From contig CAZULC010000004.1 in the NCBI GenBank assembly GCA_964621165.1, positions 62,001 through 126,000 on the forward strand: a DNA stretch of 64,000 nucleotides. Reading direction: 5' to 3'. Below are positions 43,587-52,114 of the stretch, one piece after another (within the stretch, counting starts at the first letter, position 1; every line of letters begins with the position of its first letter). The translations under genes and the position numbers were made by a program. This DNA comes from UMGS1696 sp964621165. GTDB taxonomy: Bacteria > Bacillota > Clostridia > Oscillospirales > CAG-272. A model generated the notes under the pieces. That model was not told the origin of the DNA. It did no database searches and was given only the letters and a program-made list of their open reading frames with translations.

Positions 43587-43615
43587 ATTATACTATAAAT
43601 CATACGATATTTCAA
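43587..43615 (-). promoter_or_regulatory. Promoter of the TrmH-GNAT operon
   Basis: Minus-strand TTGAAA (43610-43615), a 17-base spacer, and TATAAT (43587-43592). Confidence 0.65.
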
Positions 43616-43674
43616 GTGCCAGCATTTCCAACTTCCGGTTGGATGAAAAAATTCCTCATCAAACTAATGCGTTG

Positions 43675-43703
43675 TTGCTTTCAACCCGCCGCTCGGGTAT
43701 AAT
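43675..43703 (+). promoter_or_regulatory. Promoter of the XRE regulator at 43.7 kb
   Basis: TTGCTT (43675-43680), a 17-base spacer, and TATAAT (43698-43703). Confidence 0.55.
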
Positions 43704-43743
43704 ATAATTGCGATTGCAAGAAATAATTTCAAGAGGTACTGAT

Positions 43744-44508
43744 ATGGTAAAAGTAAAACTCAACGAACAGATTGCTTTTTTACGACGGCAGCGGGGAATG
43801 ACTCAGGAGGATCTGGCTCAGGCTCTCGGTGTGACGAATCAGGCTGTCTCCAAGTGGGAGTCGGCTCAGTGCTGCCCGGACATTCAGCTTCTGCCGGAGA
43901 TTGCACGGCTGTTTGACGTCTCCACGGATATGCTTCTCGGGTGCGAGACCGAATCCACACCTGACGACATTATCCTCGAGGTGAGGAACAAAATCACATC
44001 CCTGCCTAAGGATGAAGCCTATGAGCTGACCTACAGAATCGCCGTAGCACTTCACGCTTTCGTTTTCTCAAACCAAATCCACCCAAGCTGGGATATGGAC
44101 CAAGCCGTACAGCACGCCGGAGTGGGGGAATGGGGATACTCATGCCTCAGCGAACCGAAGCTCACGACCGTGATGAAAAAGAGCGCGGTGTTCTTCTCTT
44201 CAAACAAACCGCTGTTTTTGCAGAACAGGGACATCAACCGGATTTCAACCTGCATGAAGCCGCTGACTGACGAGCGCAATTTCAAGCTTCTCACTGCGGT
44301 GTACGAGTCCACAATTCACGCGGAGGACGCATATGTGTCGGCGGAGGTGCTCTGCGAAAAAACCGGCATTCCTGCGGACGAGATTGTGAACCGGCTGACT
44401 GGGGAGCTTGCGTCATATGTGGCGGATAATCCGGACAACCGTAGAGAATACCGCGTCGAGGGAATGTATCTGAACCTGATTCCGATTCTGTCCCTGCTCA
44501 TCTTTTAA
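43744..44508 (+). CDS. XRE-family transcriptional regulator
   Basis: A 254-residue protein; the ATG at 43744 follows AAGAGG. The helix-turn-helix (about 5-62) reads FLRRQRGMTQEDLAQALGVT, then NQAVSKWESAQCCPDIQLLP. The C-terminal 190 residues form a helical domain with a winged-helix-like end (CEKTGIPADEIVNRLTGELA). It resembles Clostridial regulators with this HTH and a C-terminal sensor of unknown ligand. It is a single gene with its own promoter and terminator. Confidence 0.85.
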   Translation: MVKVKLNEQIAFLRRQRGMTQEDLAQALGVTNQAVSKWESAQCCPDIQLLPEIARLFDVSTDMLLGCETESTPDDIILEVRNKITSLPKDEAYELTYRIAVALHAFVFSNQIHPSWDMDQAVQHAGVGEWGYSCLSEPKLTTVMKKSAVFFSSNKPLFLQNRDINRISTCMKPLTDERNFKLLTAVYESTIHAEDAYVSAEVLCEKTGIPADEIVNRLTGELASYVADNPDNRREYRVEGMYLNLIPILSLLIF

Positions 44509-44529
44509 TGTAAACCAAACTTGACATAA

Positions 44530-44578
44530 ACTCCCCTCGAAGCACCTTTGATTTGACGCCGGAAGGGGAGTGTTTTAT
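44530..44578 (+). terminator. Rho-independent terminator
   Basis: ACTCCCCT (44530-44537) and AGGGGAGT (44564-44571), followed by GTTTTATT. Confidence 0.75.
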
Positions 44579-44582
44579 TGAA

Positions 44583-45119
44583 TTATAAGTACTTCTGCAT
44601 ATAAAAATCGCTGAGGTATGTGCCGTCCTTGAGCTTGAAGTAGTTCGGCATCTCGCACACGACCCTGAACCCGATTTTCTCGTACAAGTGCCGCGCTCTG
44701 TCGTTTCCATCGACAAAATTCAGCTCCATTATCTCGCACCCATGATCCTGTGTGGCGGAAATCAGCTCGACAAACATAGCGGAGCCAATTTCGAGGTTCC
44801 AGTATTCCCTGAGAATCCCGATTCCGATTCCGGCACGGTGGGACGACTTATTCCGCTCCTGAATGTAATGTCGCACATTCCGGCGGCCTTTCCGTCAATG
44901 AAGCAGGCGATTAACATCTCGTTTGGCGAATCATTGTGACGCTGGATGAACGACGTCGACGTCGTAATTCCACTCTTCCGGGTAACGCGTGAGAAAATCC
45001 GTCTCTCCGCTGGCTTTGATGATGTAGTCGAGCATCATTTTAGTTTCCTCGTCTTTAGGACTGCGAAGAACTGCCCCCACGCCGTTTTTCAGGGTGATTT
45101 TCTTGTCCTCAAAAATCAT
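44583..45119 (-). pseudogene. GNAT acetyltransferase with two compensating frameshifts
   Basis: The start is at 45119 (MIFEDKKITLKNGVGAVLRS) after GAAAGGA. The first frame carries TDFLTRYPEEWNYD and then hits TGA at 44931. The family's middle part (FIQRHNDSPNEMLIACFIDG, then KAAGMCDI) is in a second frame at about 44955-44855. The rest (NKSSHRAGIGIGILREYW to SDFYMQKYL) returns to the first frame. A base gain and a base loss therefore cancel. The broken middle contains conserved acetyltransferase sequence, so the product is probably non-functional. Confidence 0.78.
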
Positions 45120-45600
45120 TTTTATGATCCTTTCGCGTAAATCTAACTTACGCCGCTTGAACACCATGATTTCCGGAACTGTTCCTTCCGCACCGTATTC
45201 GCAGACACAAAGATAATTCTCGTCTGCAACGATTCCGTAGAGCCGGTCGGAGCCGATTTTCTTCATCTGGTTGCTGAGATACACCACTCGTCCTGACAAA
45301 ATTTAACATTGCTTCCATTTAACAGGGAATAGGTCATGTTTATGTATGAGCCGGTGAAGGTGTTGAGGAACTTCACTTCCTCTATGTTGGCAATGCCAAG
45401 CGCGTTGAACTCATGGACCAGCTCTTCATTGAGGGGGCAGGGGCTGTGAAGGATTTTCCGTGGTTTTCGCACCTTTCCTCGCCGCAGCACACCGCTATCA
45501 TGCACGTCCCGACAAAGGGCTTTCCGCAGGTCTCCCCGCAACTCTTGCAGTTTGGCTTGAATGGACATTCACTGCAATCAATTCCACAAATTGCTTTCAT
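45120..45600 (-). pseudogene. DUF3795-like cysteine-rich protein with two frameshifts
   Basis: Three successive frames hold one recognisable protein. First comes MKAICGIDCSECPFKPNCKS with a CGETCGKPFVGTC cluster. Next is LNEELVHEFNALGIANIEEV and TGSYINMTYSLLNGSNVKF. Last is VVYLSNQMKKIGSDRLYGIV and ENYLCVCEYG. Shifts fall at about 45450 and 45290. The Cys-rich N-terminus suggests metal binding; the function is unknown. The last frame has no stop before the GNAT start that follows, so the boundary is approximate. Confidence 0.72.
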
Positions 45601-45646
45601 TTTGAATATCTCATTTTTGTATAAATTTTATATTTCTCGGATGGAG

Positions 45647-46126
45647 TCAAACGCTGACAACAACGTCGACCTCGTCCGGGGTTGGCTTTTCAAATATAGA
45701 ATTAAACTTTGCCGCGATGTTTTCGTCAATGTAGTACGCACCGACTTTGTCATCCAGCACCGCCTGATTCCGGCTGTCAATCCGCTGATGCCACACTGCA
45801 TCACAAATGTCAATGTAGTGAAGCTCAAACACAATCCCGCGGGAGGTGAAGTAGTCCAGAGCATATTTACGCTCGGCTTTCGTCCAGAATCCCCAGTCGA
45901 AGATTATGTCAATTCCGTTTTCAATCAGTTCCAGTGCCTTGCCGTAGAGGTATTTTTTTACTCGCTCTACGTATGTATCGTGCGTGTCCCTGCAGTGCTG
46001 ACCGAAAAGCGCGAGCATAATCTCGTCCACTGACAGAACGACGGCCTTCATCTTCCGGCTCAACTCATGTGCATATGTGCTTTTTCCCGCGCAGACCTTC
46101 CTGCAGGTGCATATAACCTTTGCCAT
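45647..46126 (-). CDS. P-loop kinase-like protein with altered Walker A
   Basis: A 159-residue AAA/zeta-type small-molecule kinase. The P-loop reads CTCRKVCAGKSTYAHELS. The first Gly of GxxxxGK(S/T) is Arg here, the kind of change one G-to-A mutation would cause. LSVDEIMLALFG and the C-terminal WHQRIDSRN are typical of the family. It is otherwise an open frame of normal length, but nucleotide binding may be impaired. It sits in a cluster of broken genes, so it may be a pseudogene in the making. Confidence 0.7.
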   Translation of the reverse strand: MAKVICTCRKVCAGKSTYAHELSRKMKAVVLSVDEIMLALFGQHCRDTHDTYVERVKKYLYGKALELIENGIDIIFDWGFWTKAERKYALDYFTSRGIVFELHYIDICDAVWHQRIDSRNQAVLDDKVGAYYIDENIAAKFNSIFEKPTPDEVDVVVSV

Positions 46127-46170
46127 AATTCACTCCTGAATATGATTGTATAAAATATAATTATAAAATC

Positions 46171-46928
46171 TTATATAGGCGTTCTCGCCAAATACAGAAC
46201 ATACCTGTCGTTGAACACTACGCGGTTCCCGTTTTCCCGCACGGTTTTGTAAAGTCCATCGAAAAATTTCGTCCTGTACGGCTCTGGAATCACGATGTGG
46301 CCGCAGTGGGTCCCGCAGTAGGCAACGTATTCGTCAGCTGTAAACTCACGCCTGCCCGGATATTCCCGCCGCACAATTTCAATGTAGCCGTAATTCACCG
46401 CGTTGTCGTATTTAAACCTGCCGTGTACATACTCGCATTCTGGCTTGAAATACTCCGAGTACACCCGCTGGATTTTTTCGTACAACGCTTCATTTGTCGA
46501 TTTGTACTCGCTTATTATGTACATCATCGCCAACATTCCACCGGGCTTGAGTAAATCGTATGTTTTGGAAAACGCGCACTCCTCGGGGAGCCACTGAATC
46601 GTGGCGGCGAAGTAGATTACGTCGAACCGTGCATCCCCAAAGTCATGGGTGATGAAGTCGTTGTTTACAATGTGAAAGTTCCTGCGCCCGCCGTATTTTT
46701 TTAGCATCATTTCGTATAATGCTCGCCCAGCTCGATGGCGTGATAATCACATCACGCGTCTAAAACAGGGTCGGTTGCCTGTCCTGTTCCCGGACCTAAC
46801 TCAAGCACAGTTTTCCCCGGACTGATTCCTGCGAATTTGATGAAGTCGGAAAACAGCGCGGGTGAATATCGTGCTCGGTATTTGTCAAACTGTTCCGGGA
46901 TTGTGTCGAAAACACGTCTGAATTCCAA
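46171..46928 (-). pseudogene. SAM-dependent methyltransferase with internal stop and frameshift
   Basis: It starts at TTG (46928) after TTAAGG and reads EFRRVFDTIPEQFDKYRARY. The SAM-binding motif VLELGPGTGQATDPVL follows, then TGA at 46752-46754 where family sequence would have Gly (DA-G-CDYHAIELG). A missing A just before MMLKKYGG then shifts the frame. The rest (VIYFAATIQWLPEECAFS, LLKPGGMLAMMY) runs to 46171. It would be a class I methyltransferase of about 252 residues. The substrate is unknown. Confidence 0.82.
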
Positions 46929-46936
46929 ATTTTACC

Positions 46937-47509
46937 TTAAAAACTAATAATTTCCAAATGCTCGAGGAGGATTTTCACGCCTATCAGCACGAGAATGACC
47001 CCGCCTGCGATTTCGGCTTTGCTCTTGTATTTGAGTCCGAAGATGTTTCCCACCTTGAGTCCGATTCCTGACAGCACAAATGTAATCACGCCGATAAACA
47101 AAACCGCTGCGATAATGTTCACGTCAGGCAACAGCGCAAAGGTCACGCCAACCGCAAGAGCATCAATACTGGTAGCCACTGCCATGACGAGCATTGTTTT
47201 AAATCCGAACGAATCCCCGCCGACGCCGTCCTCATCCTTTGAAAAGCTTTCCTTTATCATGTTGACGCCGATCAGCAAGAGAAGGGCAAAGGCAATCCAG
47301 TGGTCGAAAGCCGTGATGTATTCTTCAAACGTGGAGCCGAGCATATAACCCAGCGCCGGCATCAACGCCTGAAATCCGCCGAACCACGCGCCGATTATAA
47401 AGTAGTGCCTGAAGCTGATTTTCTTCGCCGCCAGACCCTTGCACACGGAAACGGCGAAAGCGTCCATGGAAAGTCCGATGGCTATGAGCAGAAGTTCAAT
47501 AAATCCCAT
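46937..47509 (-). CDS. mntP: Putative manganese efflux pump MntP
   Basis: A 190-residue membrane protein with six hydrophobic segments. Conserved acidic-residue helices are IAIGLSMDAFAVSVCKGLA and MAVATSIDALAVGVTFAL, the hallmark pair of MntP. It exports Mn2+ to avoid toxicity. It has a strong CGGAGG site. Only about 27 bases lie between the predicted transcript start and the ATG, so no manganese riboswitch is present. Confidence 0.95.
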   Translation of the reverse strand: MGFIELLLIAIGLSMDAFAVSVCKGLAAKKISFRHYFIIGAWFGGFQALMPALGYMLGSTFEEYITAFDHWIAFALLLLIGVNMIKESFSKDEDGVGGDSFGFKTMLVMAVATSIDALAVGVTFALLPDVNIIAAVLFIGVITFVLSGIGLKVGNIFGLKYKSKAEIAGGVILVLIGVKILLEHLEIISF

Positions 47510-47542
47510 GTTTTCCTCCGATTTAAAGCAAAAATTTACAAT

Positions 47543-47571
47543 AGTATATCACACGGCGGCAAAAAAGTCAA
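47543..47571 (-). promoter_or_regulatory. mntP promoter
   Basis: Minus-strand TTGACT (47566-47571), a 17-base spacer, and TATACT (47543-47548). The 359-base gap from mntP to the hexosamine operon (47510-47868) otherwise holds only the divergent promoter and AT-rich sequence. Confidence 0.7.
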
Positions 47572-47804
47572 TAAAATATTCTTTTTTTTTAATATTAAAT
47601 TGTCTACACCATGACGAATCCGGAGCATATACTGGTACAGAAATCCGATATTTTTTAAATAATAAAAATTTATGACAACTTAGCATGGCATATAGCTGTG
47701 AAACAGCACAAAAATAAATTGATATAATGTGGTAAAATTAGCATAAATAGTCATAAAATCCGGATAGGAAACCAAGGGTTGCGGAAACTGCTTACAAAAG
47801 TTGG

Positions 47805-47833
47805 TTGTAAAGATCATTTTTATAGAGTATAAT
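47805..47833 (+). promoter_or_regulatory. Promoter of the hexosamine operon
   Basis: TTGTAA (47805-47810), a 17-base spacer, and TATAAT (47828-47833). Upstream, at about 47775-47810, is a G/T-rich tract (AAGGGTTGCGGAAACTGC, then AAAAGTTGGTTG). The fused helix-turn-helix protein could bind there; this is inference. Confidence 0.6.
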
Positions 47834-47868
47834 ATCATACGATAAAAAAATACCCGAGGAGAGTAAAT

Positions 47869-49500
47869 ATGACAATCGGCAAGAAAATCACATGGCTCAG
47901 AACCAGATTAAATATGTCACAGGAGGAGTTTTCCGAAAAACTGCAGGTGTCCCGTCAGTCCGTCTCGAAATGGGAAATGGACTCGGCTTACCCGCGAATC
48001 GACAAAATCATACAGATGTGCGATATGTTCGGCGTGACTGCTGACGACCTGCTACGCGATGACATTGCAATTGATGGCGGAGACGAATCAAAGCCTGCGG
48101 CGAAAAACTACAATGGTCACTATTTCGGCACCGACGGCTTCCGGGGGGAGGCAAATGTTGACCTGACCGGCGAGCAGGCGTTCAAGGTGGGGCGTTTTCT
48201 CGGCTGGTACTACGCAAATCCATTGTCTGGATGCAGAGACCGCAACTACAAACCCAAATTCGTCATAGGCAAAGACACACGGCGGTCCAGCTACATGCTT
48301 GAGTACGCAATATGCGCGGGAATCACGGCGTCCGGCGGCGATACATACATGCTCCACGTGACCACAACTCCCAGCGTCTCCTACGTCACAAAGCAGGACA
48401 GTTTCGACTGCGGAATCATGATTTCGGCTTCCCACAACTCCTTCGAGGACAACGGAATCAAGCTCGTCAACCGCTTCGGCGAGAAAATGGACGACCAGAC
48501 AATCTCCCTCATTGAAGCCTACCTCGACGGAAAGATGGACGTACTTCTCCCCTACGGCGGTACTGACCTGCCCCTTGCGAAAAAAGAGCGGCTGGGTGCG
48601 ATCATCGACTATGTTTCGGGACGTAACCGCTACATGGGCTACCTTATTTCAATCGTTTCCCACTCATTCCGGTCAATGCGGATCGGACTCGACTGCGCAA
48701 ACGGCTCCTCGTGGATGATAGCTCCCGCGATTTTTGAGGCTCTCGGCGCCACGGTTTACGTGATCAACGCTCACCCCGACGGACAGAACATAAATCAGGA
48801 CGCCGGCTCTACCCATATAGAAGGACTGTGTAGAACCGTGCATGAGCAGCATCTTGACGTAGGCTTCGCTTTCGACGGTGACGCTGACCGGTGCATCGCG
48901 GTGGATGAAAACGGAAACGTAATCAGCGGCGACCACATCCTCTATATCCTCGCTAACCAGATGAAGCGGAAGGGAATCCTCGACCACGATACAATTGTGG
49001 CTACGGTAATGTCGAATGCCGGACTTTCGAAGGCTCTCTCTGAGGTGGGAATCAGCACAATCAAGACCGCTGTGGGCGACAGATACGTCTATGAGGAAAT
49101 GATGAAGGACGGCTACCTCCTCGGCGGCGAACAGTCCGGACACATCATAATGCAGAAATACGCCACCACCGGCGACGGAATCCTGACAGCCCTCATGCTC
49201 ATGGAGGAAATGCTCGACCGCAAGACTACCCTTGGCAAGCTGGCGTCTCCCGTGAAGATATTCCCCCAGTCCCTCATCAACGTAAAGGTCAACGACAAAA
49301 CCGCCGCCGTTGAGGACGAGGAAGTCAAGTCCCTCTGCGGGCAGATTGAAAAAGAGCTTGGTGTGGACGGCAGAATCCTTTTGAGAAAAAGCGGCACGGA
49401 AGCTGTGATAAGGGTCATGGTTGAGTGTGAAAATCCGGAAAAATGCACATTATACGCTGAAAGAATGGCAAATCTGATAAAGGAGAGGCACGGAGTATGA
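47869..49500 (+). CDS. glmM: Phosphoglucosamine mutase with fused N-terminal HTH domain
   Basis: A 543-residue single open frame. Residues about 1-65 are a complete XRE helix-turn-helix (WLRTRLNMSQEEFSEKLQVS, then RQSVSKWEMDSAYPRIDK). Residues about 66-82 are a linker, and 83-543 a full phosphohexomutase. Its phosphoserine Ser188 lies in ISASHN, the metal loop is DGDAD (336-340), the sugar loop GGEQSGHI (419-426), and the phosphate-binding LRKSGTEAVIRVM is near the end. GEQSGHI and the operon point to GlmM (GlcN-6-P to GlcN-1-P) rather than phosphomannomutase. Normal GlmM is about 450 residues with no HTH. The downstream gene overlaps by 4 bases. Confidence 0.9.
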   Translation: MTIGKKITWLRTRLNMSQEEFSEKLQVSRQSVSKWEMDSAYPRIDKIIQMCDMFGVTADDLLRDDIAIDGGDESKPAAKNYNGHYFGTDGFRGEANVDLTGEQAFKVGRFLGWYYANPLSGCRDRNYKPKFVIGKDTRRSSYMLEYAICAGITASGGDTYMLHVTTTPSVSYVTKQDSFDCGIMISASHNSFEDNGIKLVNRFGEKMDDQTISLIEAYLDGKMDVLLPYGGTDLPLAKKERLGAIIDYVSGRNRYMGYLISIVSHSFRSMRIGLDCANGSSWMIAPAIFEALGATVYVINAHPDGQNINQDAGSTHIEGLCRTVHEQHLDVGFAFDGDADRCIAVDENGNVISGDHILYILANQMKRKGILDHDTIVATVMSNAGLSKALSEVGISTIKTAVGDRYVYEEMMKDGYLLGGEQSGHIIMQKYATTGDGILTALMLMEEMLDRKTTLGKLASPVKIFPQSLINVKVNDKTAAVEDEEVKSLCGQIEKELGVDGRILLRKSGTEAVIRVMVECENPEKCTLYAERMANLIKERHGV

Positions 49501-50162
49501 TAAAATATTTTAAAGAAATCCTCTCCTCCCGGGCGACGCTTCTCTGGGAAGATATGGAAAAATGCGCCTACCCGTGGGAAATTCTGCCTTGTCTCAAGGA
49601 GCTTGTAAAAAAACTCGGAGCTGAGCTGGAAAAAACCGGAAAATATAAAAAAATCGGCGAGGATGTGTGGGCGGCTGAGGACGCGGTGATTGCGAAAAGC
49701 GCGGAGATACACGGTCCATGCGTAATCGGTGAGGGAAGCGAGATCCGCCACTGCGCCTATATAAGAGGAAGCGTTCTTGTAGGAAACGGATGCGTGGTGG
49801 GAAACTCAACGGAACTAAAAAACTGCGTCCTGTTTGACAAGACCGCCGTACCCCACTACAACTACGTCGGCGACTCAATTCTGGGCTTCAAGTCCCACCT
49901 CGGAGCAGGCTCGGTAATATCCAACCTGAAAACCGACGAGACAAACGTATGTGCTACAGTTGACGGAGTCCGCTTTGACACAGGACGGCGGAAGTTCGGC
50001 GCGGTTCTCGGGGACTTTGCCAACGCCGGATGCGGATGCGTTATAAATCCCGGTTCAATTGTGGGAAAAGGAAGCCGCATATACCCCGAAAGCGTGGTGA
50101 GAGGTGAGGTTCCGTCGGAGTCGATTTACAAAAGTCGGGACAATATTGTGCCAATCAAATAA
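49497..50162 (+). CDS. Left-handed beta-helix acetyltransferase, GlmU C-terminal-half type
   Basis: A 221-residue hexapeptide-repeat protein. The N-terminal 60 residues are helical. Residues about 65-215 are beta-helix with IHGPCVIGEGSEIRHCAYI, HYNYVGDSILGFKSHLGAGS and FGAVLGDFANAGCGCVINPG. The segments correspond to the acetyl-CoA and GlcN-1-P site of GlmU, but the N-terminal uridylyltransferase half is absent. It would make GlcNAc-1-P from the mutase product. A separate uridylyltransferase must exist elsewhere. It overlaps glmM by 4 bases and is followed by glmS. Confidence 0.85.
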   Translation: MIKYFKEILSSRATLLWEDMEKCAYPWEILPCLKELVKKLGAELEKTGKYKKIGEDVWAAEDAVIAKSAEIHGPCVIGEGSEIRHCAYIRGSVLVGNGCVVGNSTELKNCVLFDKTAVPHYNYVGDSILGFKSHLGAGSVISNLKTDETNVCATVDGVRFDTGRRKFGAVLGDFANAGCGCVINPGSIVGKGSRIYPESVVRGEVPSESIYKSRDNIVPIK

Positions 50163-50192
50163 TTATCATAACAGAATCAATTGAGGTGATTT

Positions 50193-51983
50193 ATGTGTGG
50201 AATCATAGGATACAGCGGAAGAGAAAGCGCAATCGAATACCTGCTTGGTGGGCTTGAAACACTTGAATACCGCGGCTACGACTCGGTTGGAGTGGCTCAG
50301 TCATACGAAAACGGCCGGATTGAAATAAGAAAAACCGACGGCAAAATCATCTCTCTCAAAAAAAGCCTTGACGAAAGTCCAATGAAGCCGTCCTTCTGCG
50401 GAATCGGACATACACGCTGGGCGACCCATGGCGAACCATCCGAGACAAACGCGCATCCTCACAGAGCCGGGAAAACCGTCCTTGTCCACAACGGAATCAT
50501 CGAAAACTACGCGGAAATCGCCGCATCCCTCGGTGAATCTTACTCTCTCAAGTCGGACACAGACACGGAAACTGCTGCATGTCTGATCGACAAATGTGTA
50601 AGCAGATGCGGGGACATAATAAAGGGAACTTTCGCCGCACTCGGACAGATGAAGGGATCATACGCTTTCGTCTTCATGAACGAGGACTGCCCGGGCAAAA
50701 TTTTCGCCGTCCGGAAGGGAAGCCCGCTAATTGCCGCGGAAAACAAAAACGGCTGCTTTTTTGCCTCGGATGTTACCGCGCTCATGGGACTGTGCGGAGA
50801 GTTCTACCGGCTTGACGAGGGAATAATCGCAGTCTCCGACAGAAGCAGAGCAGGATTCAGCTTCTACGATAGAAACGGCAGGACTGACACGCCGGTCATG
50901 GAAAAAATCACATGGTCTACGGAAGCCGCGAAAAAAGGCGGATATTCCCACTACATGCTCAAGGAAATCAACGAAGAGCCGGAAGTCATAGAAAAAACCG
51001 TCTCCCACTGCCTGAAAAACGGCCTGCCTGACTTCGGGAACATGTTTGACGGTGTGGAAGCGGTGAAAATCGTCGCCTGCGGGTCTGCAATGCACGCCGG
51101 ACTTGTGGGACTGCACGTTATCGAGAAGCTGGCGAAAATTCCGGTCAGCGTGGAAGCCGCAAGCGAATTCAGGTACAGGGAACCCGTCATCGGAAAGGAT
51201 AGCGCCGTCATCTTCATCTCCCAGTCAGGTGAAACCGCCGATACATTGGCCGCACTGCGTTACATAAAAAAATCCGGCGCGAAACTGCTGTCCATCGTCA
51301 ACGTACCCGGCTCCACATTGGCCCGTGAGTCCGACAACGTTATCTACACCCAAGCCGGACCGGAGATAGCCGTAGCCACGACAAAGGCCTACATGACCCA
51401 GTGCGCGGTTCTGTACATAATAGCGGCTCACCTCAGCCTGATAAATGGACTATTAACCGAAGACGAGTGCAAAAAATTCTGCCGCAGACTCATGACCGAC
51501 GTACCCGGCGCCGTTGAATACGTCGTAAAACTCGATGACACTGAAAAAACTGCCGAAAAAATACGCAGTAAGGAGCACTTTTTCTTCATCGGACGGGGCC
51601 TTGACTGGGCTGTCTCCGCCGAAGGCTCGCTGAAGCTCAAGGAAATTTCTTACATCCACAGCGAAGCCTACGCCGCGGGAGAGCTGAAGCACGGCACAAT
51701 TTCGCTGATTGAAGAGGGAACTCCCACGATTGCGGTAATCACCGACCCAGCTCTGTATGAGAAGACCATGACGTCCCTGCGTGAGGTAAAGTCCCGTGGA
51801 GGAGAGACATATGTCCTGTCAGCGTCTCCTGAAGCGGATCTGACCATTCCCGAACTCGACTCGCTTCTTGGAATGTTCCCTGCGGTGGCAAAGCTCCAGC
51901 TGCTGGCATACCATACGGCAGTTCTGCGCGGCTGTGACGTTGACAAGCCGAGAAACCTCGCAAAATCCGTGACGGTGGAGTGA
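50193..51983 (+). CDS. glmS: Glutamine-fructose-6-phosphate aminotransferase
   Basis: A 596-residue GlmS that makes glucosamine 6-phosphate from fructose 6-phosphate and glutamine. The Ntn glutaminase begins MCGIIGYSG with catalytic Cys1, and has GIGHTRWATHGEPSETNAHP. Two SIS domains follow (VACGSAMHAGLVG; ISQSGETADTLAALR), and the end is KPRNLAKSVTVE. Only 30 bases separate it from the preceding gene, so there is no glmS ribozyme. Third gene of the hexosamine operon, which then ends at a terminator. Confidence 0.97.
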   Translation: MCGIIGYSGRESAIEYLLGGLETLEYRGYDSVGVAQSYENGRIEIRKTDGKIISLKKSLDESPMKPSFCGIGHTRWATHGEPSETNAHPHRAGKTVLVHNGIIENYAEIAASLGESYSLKSDTDTETAACLIDKCVSRCGDIIKGTFAALGQMKGSYAFVFMNEDCPGKIFAVRKGSPLIAAENKNGCFFASDVTALMGLCGEFYRLDEGIIAVSDRSRAGFSFYDRNGRTDTPVMEKITWSTEAAKKGGYSHYMLKEINEEPEVIEKTVSHCLKNGLPDFGNMFDGVEAVKIVACGSAMHAGLVGLHVIEKLAKIPVSVEAASEFRYREPVIGKDSAVIFISQSGETADTLAALRYIKKSGAKLLSIVNVPGSTLARESDNVIYTQAGPEIAVATTKAYMTQCAVLYIIAAHLSLINGLLTEDECKKFCRRLMTDVPGAVEYVVKLDDTEKTAEKIRSKEHFFFIGRGLDWAVSAEGSLKLKEISYIHSEAYAAGELKHGTISLIEEGTPTIAVITDPALYEKTMTSLREVKSRGGETYVLSASPEADLTIPELDSLLGMFPAVAKLQLLAYHTAVLRGCDVDKPRNLAKSVTVE

Positions 51984-51992
51984 AATCAAAAT

Positions 51993-52020
51993 AAAAGTAT
52001 CTCGAAAGAGGTACTTTTTT
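51993..52020 (+). terminator. Rho-independent terminator
   Basis: AAAAGTATCTC, GAAA loop, GAGGTACTTTTTT: a 9-base stem with one G-U, after glmS. Confidence 0.85.
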
Positions 52021-52051
52021 ATTTATTTAAATTAAATTTTATTGTCGATTC

Positions 52052-52080
52052 TTGATTTCATAACATATTTATACTATAAT
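52052..52080 (+). promoter_or_regulatory. Promoter of the PerM-like permease
   Basis: TTGATT (52052-52057), a 17-base spacer, and TATAAT (52075-52080). Confidence 0.6.
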
Positions 52081-52114
52081 GTATTTTGACAAATTTTATT
52101 AAGGGGTAAGAGAT

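Noticed and set aside
47510..47542. Manganese (yybP-ykoY) riboswitch before mntP
   Set aside because: The leader after the predicted promoter is about 27 bases.
50163..50192. glmS ribozyme
   Set aside because: Only 30 bases separate glmS from the preceding gene, far too short for the ribozyme.
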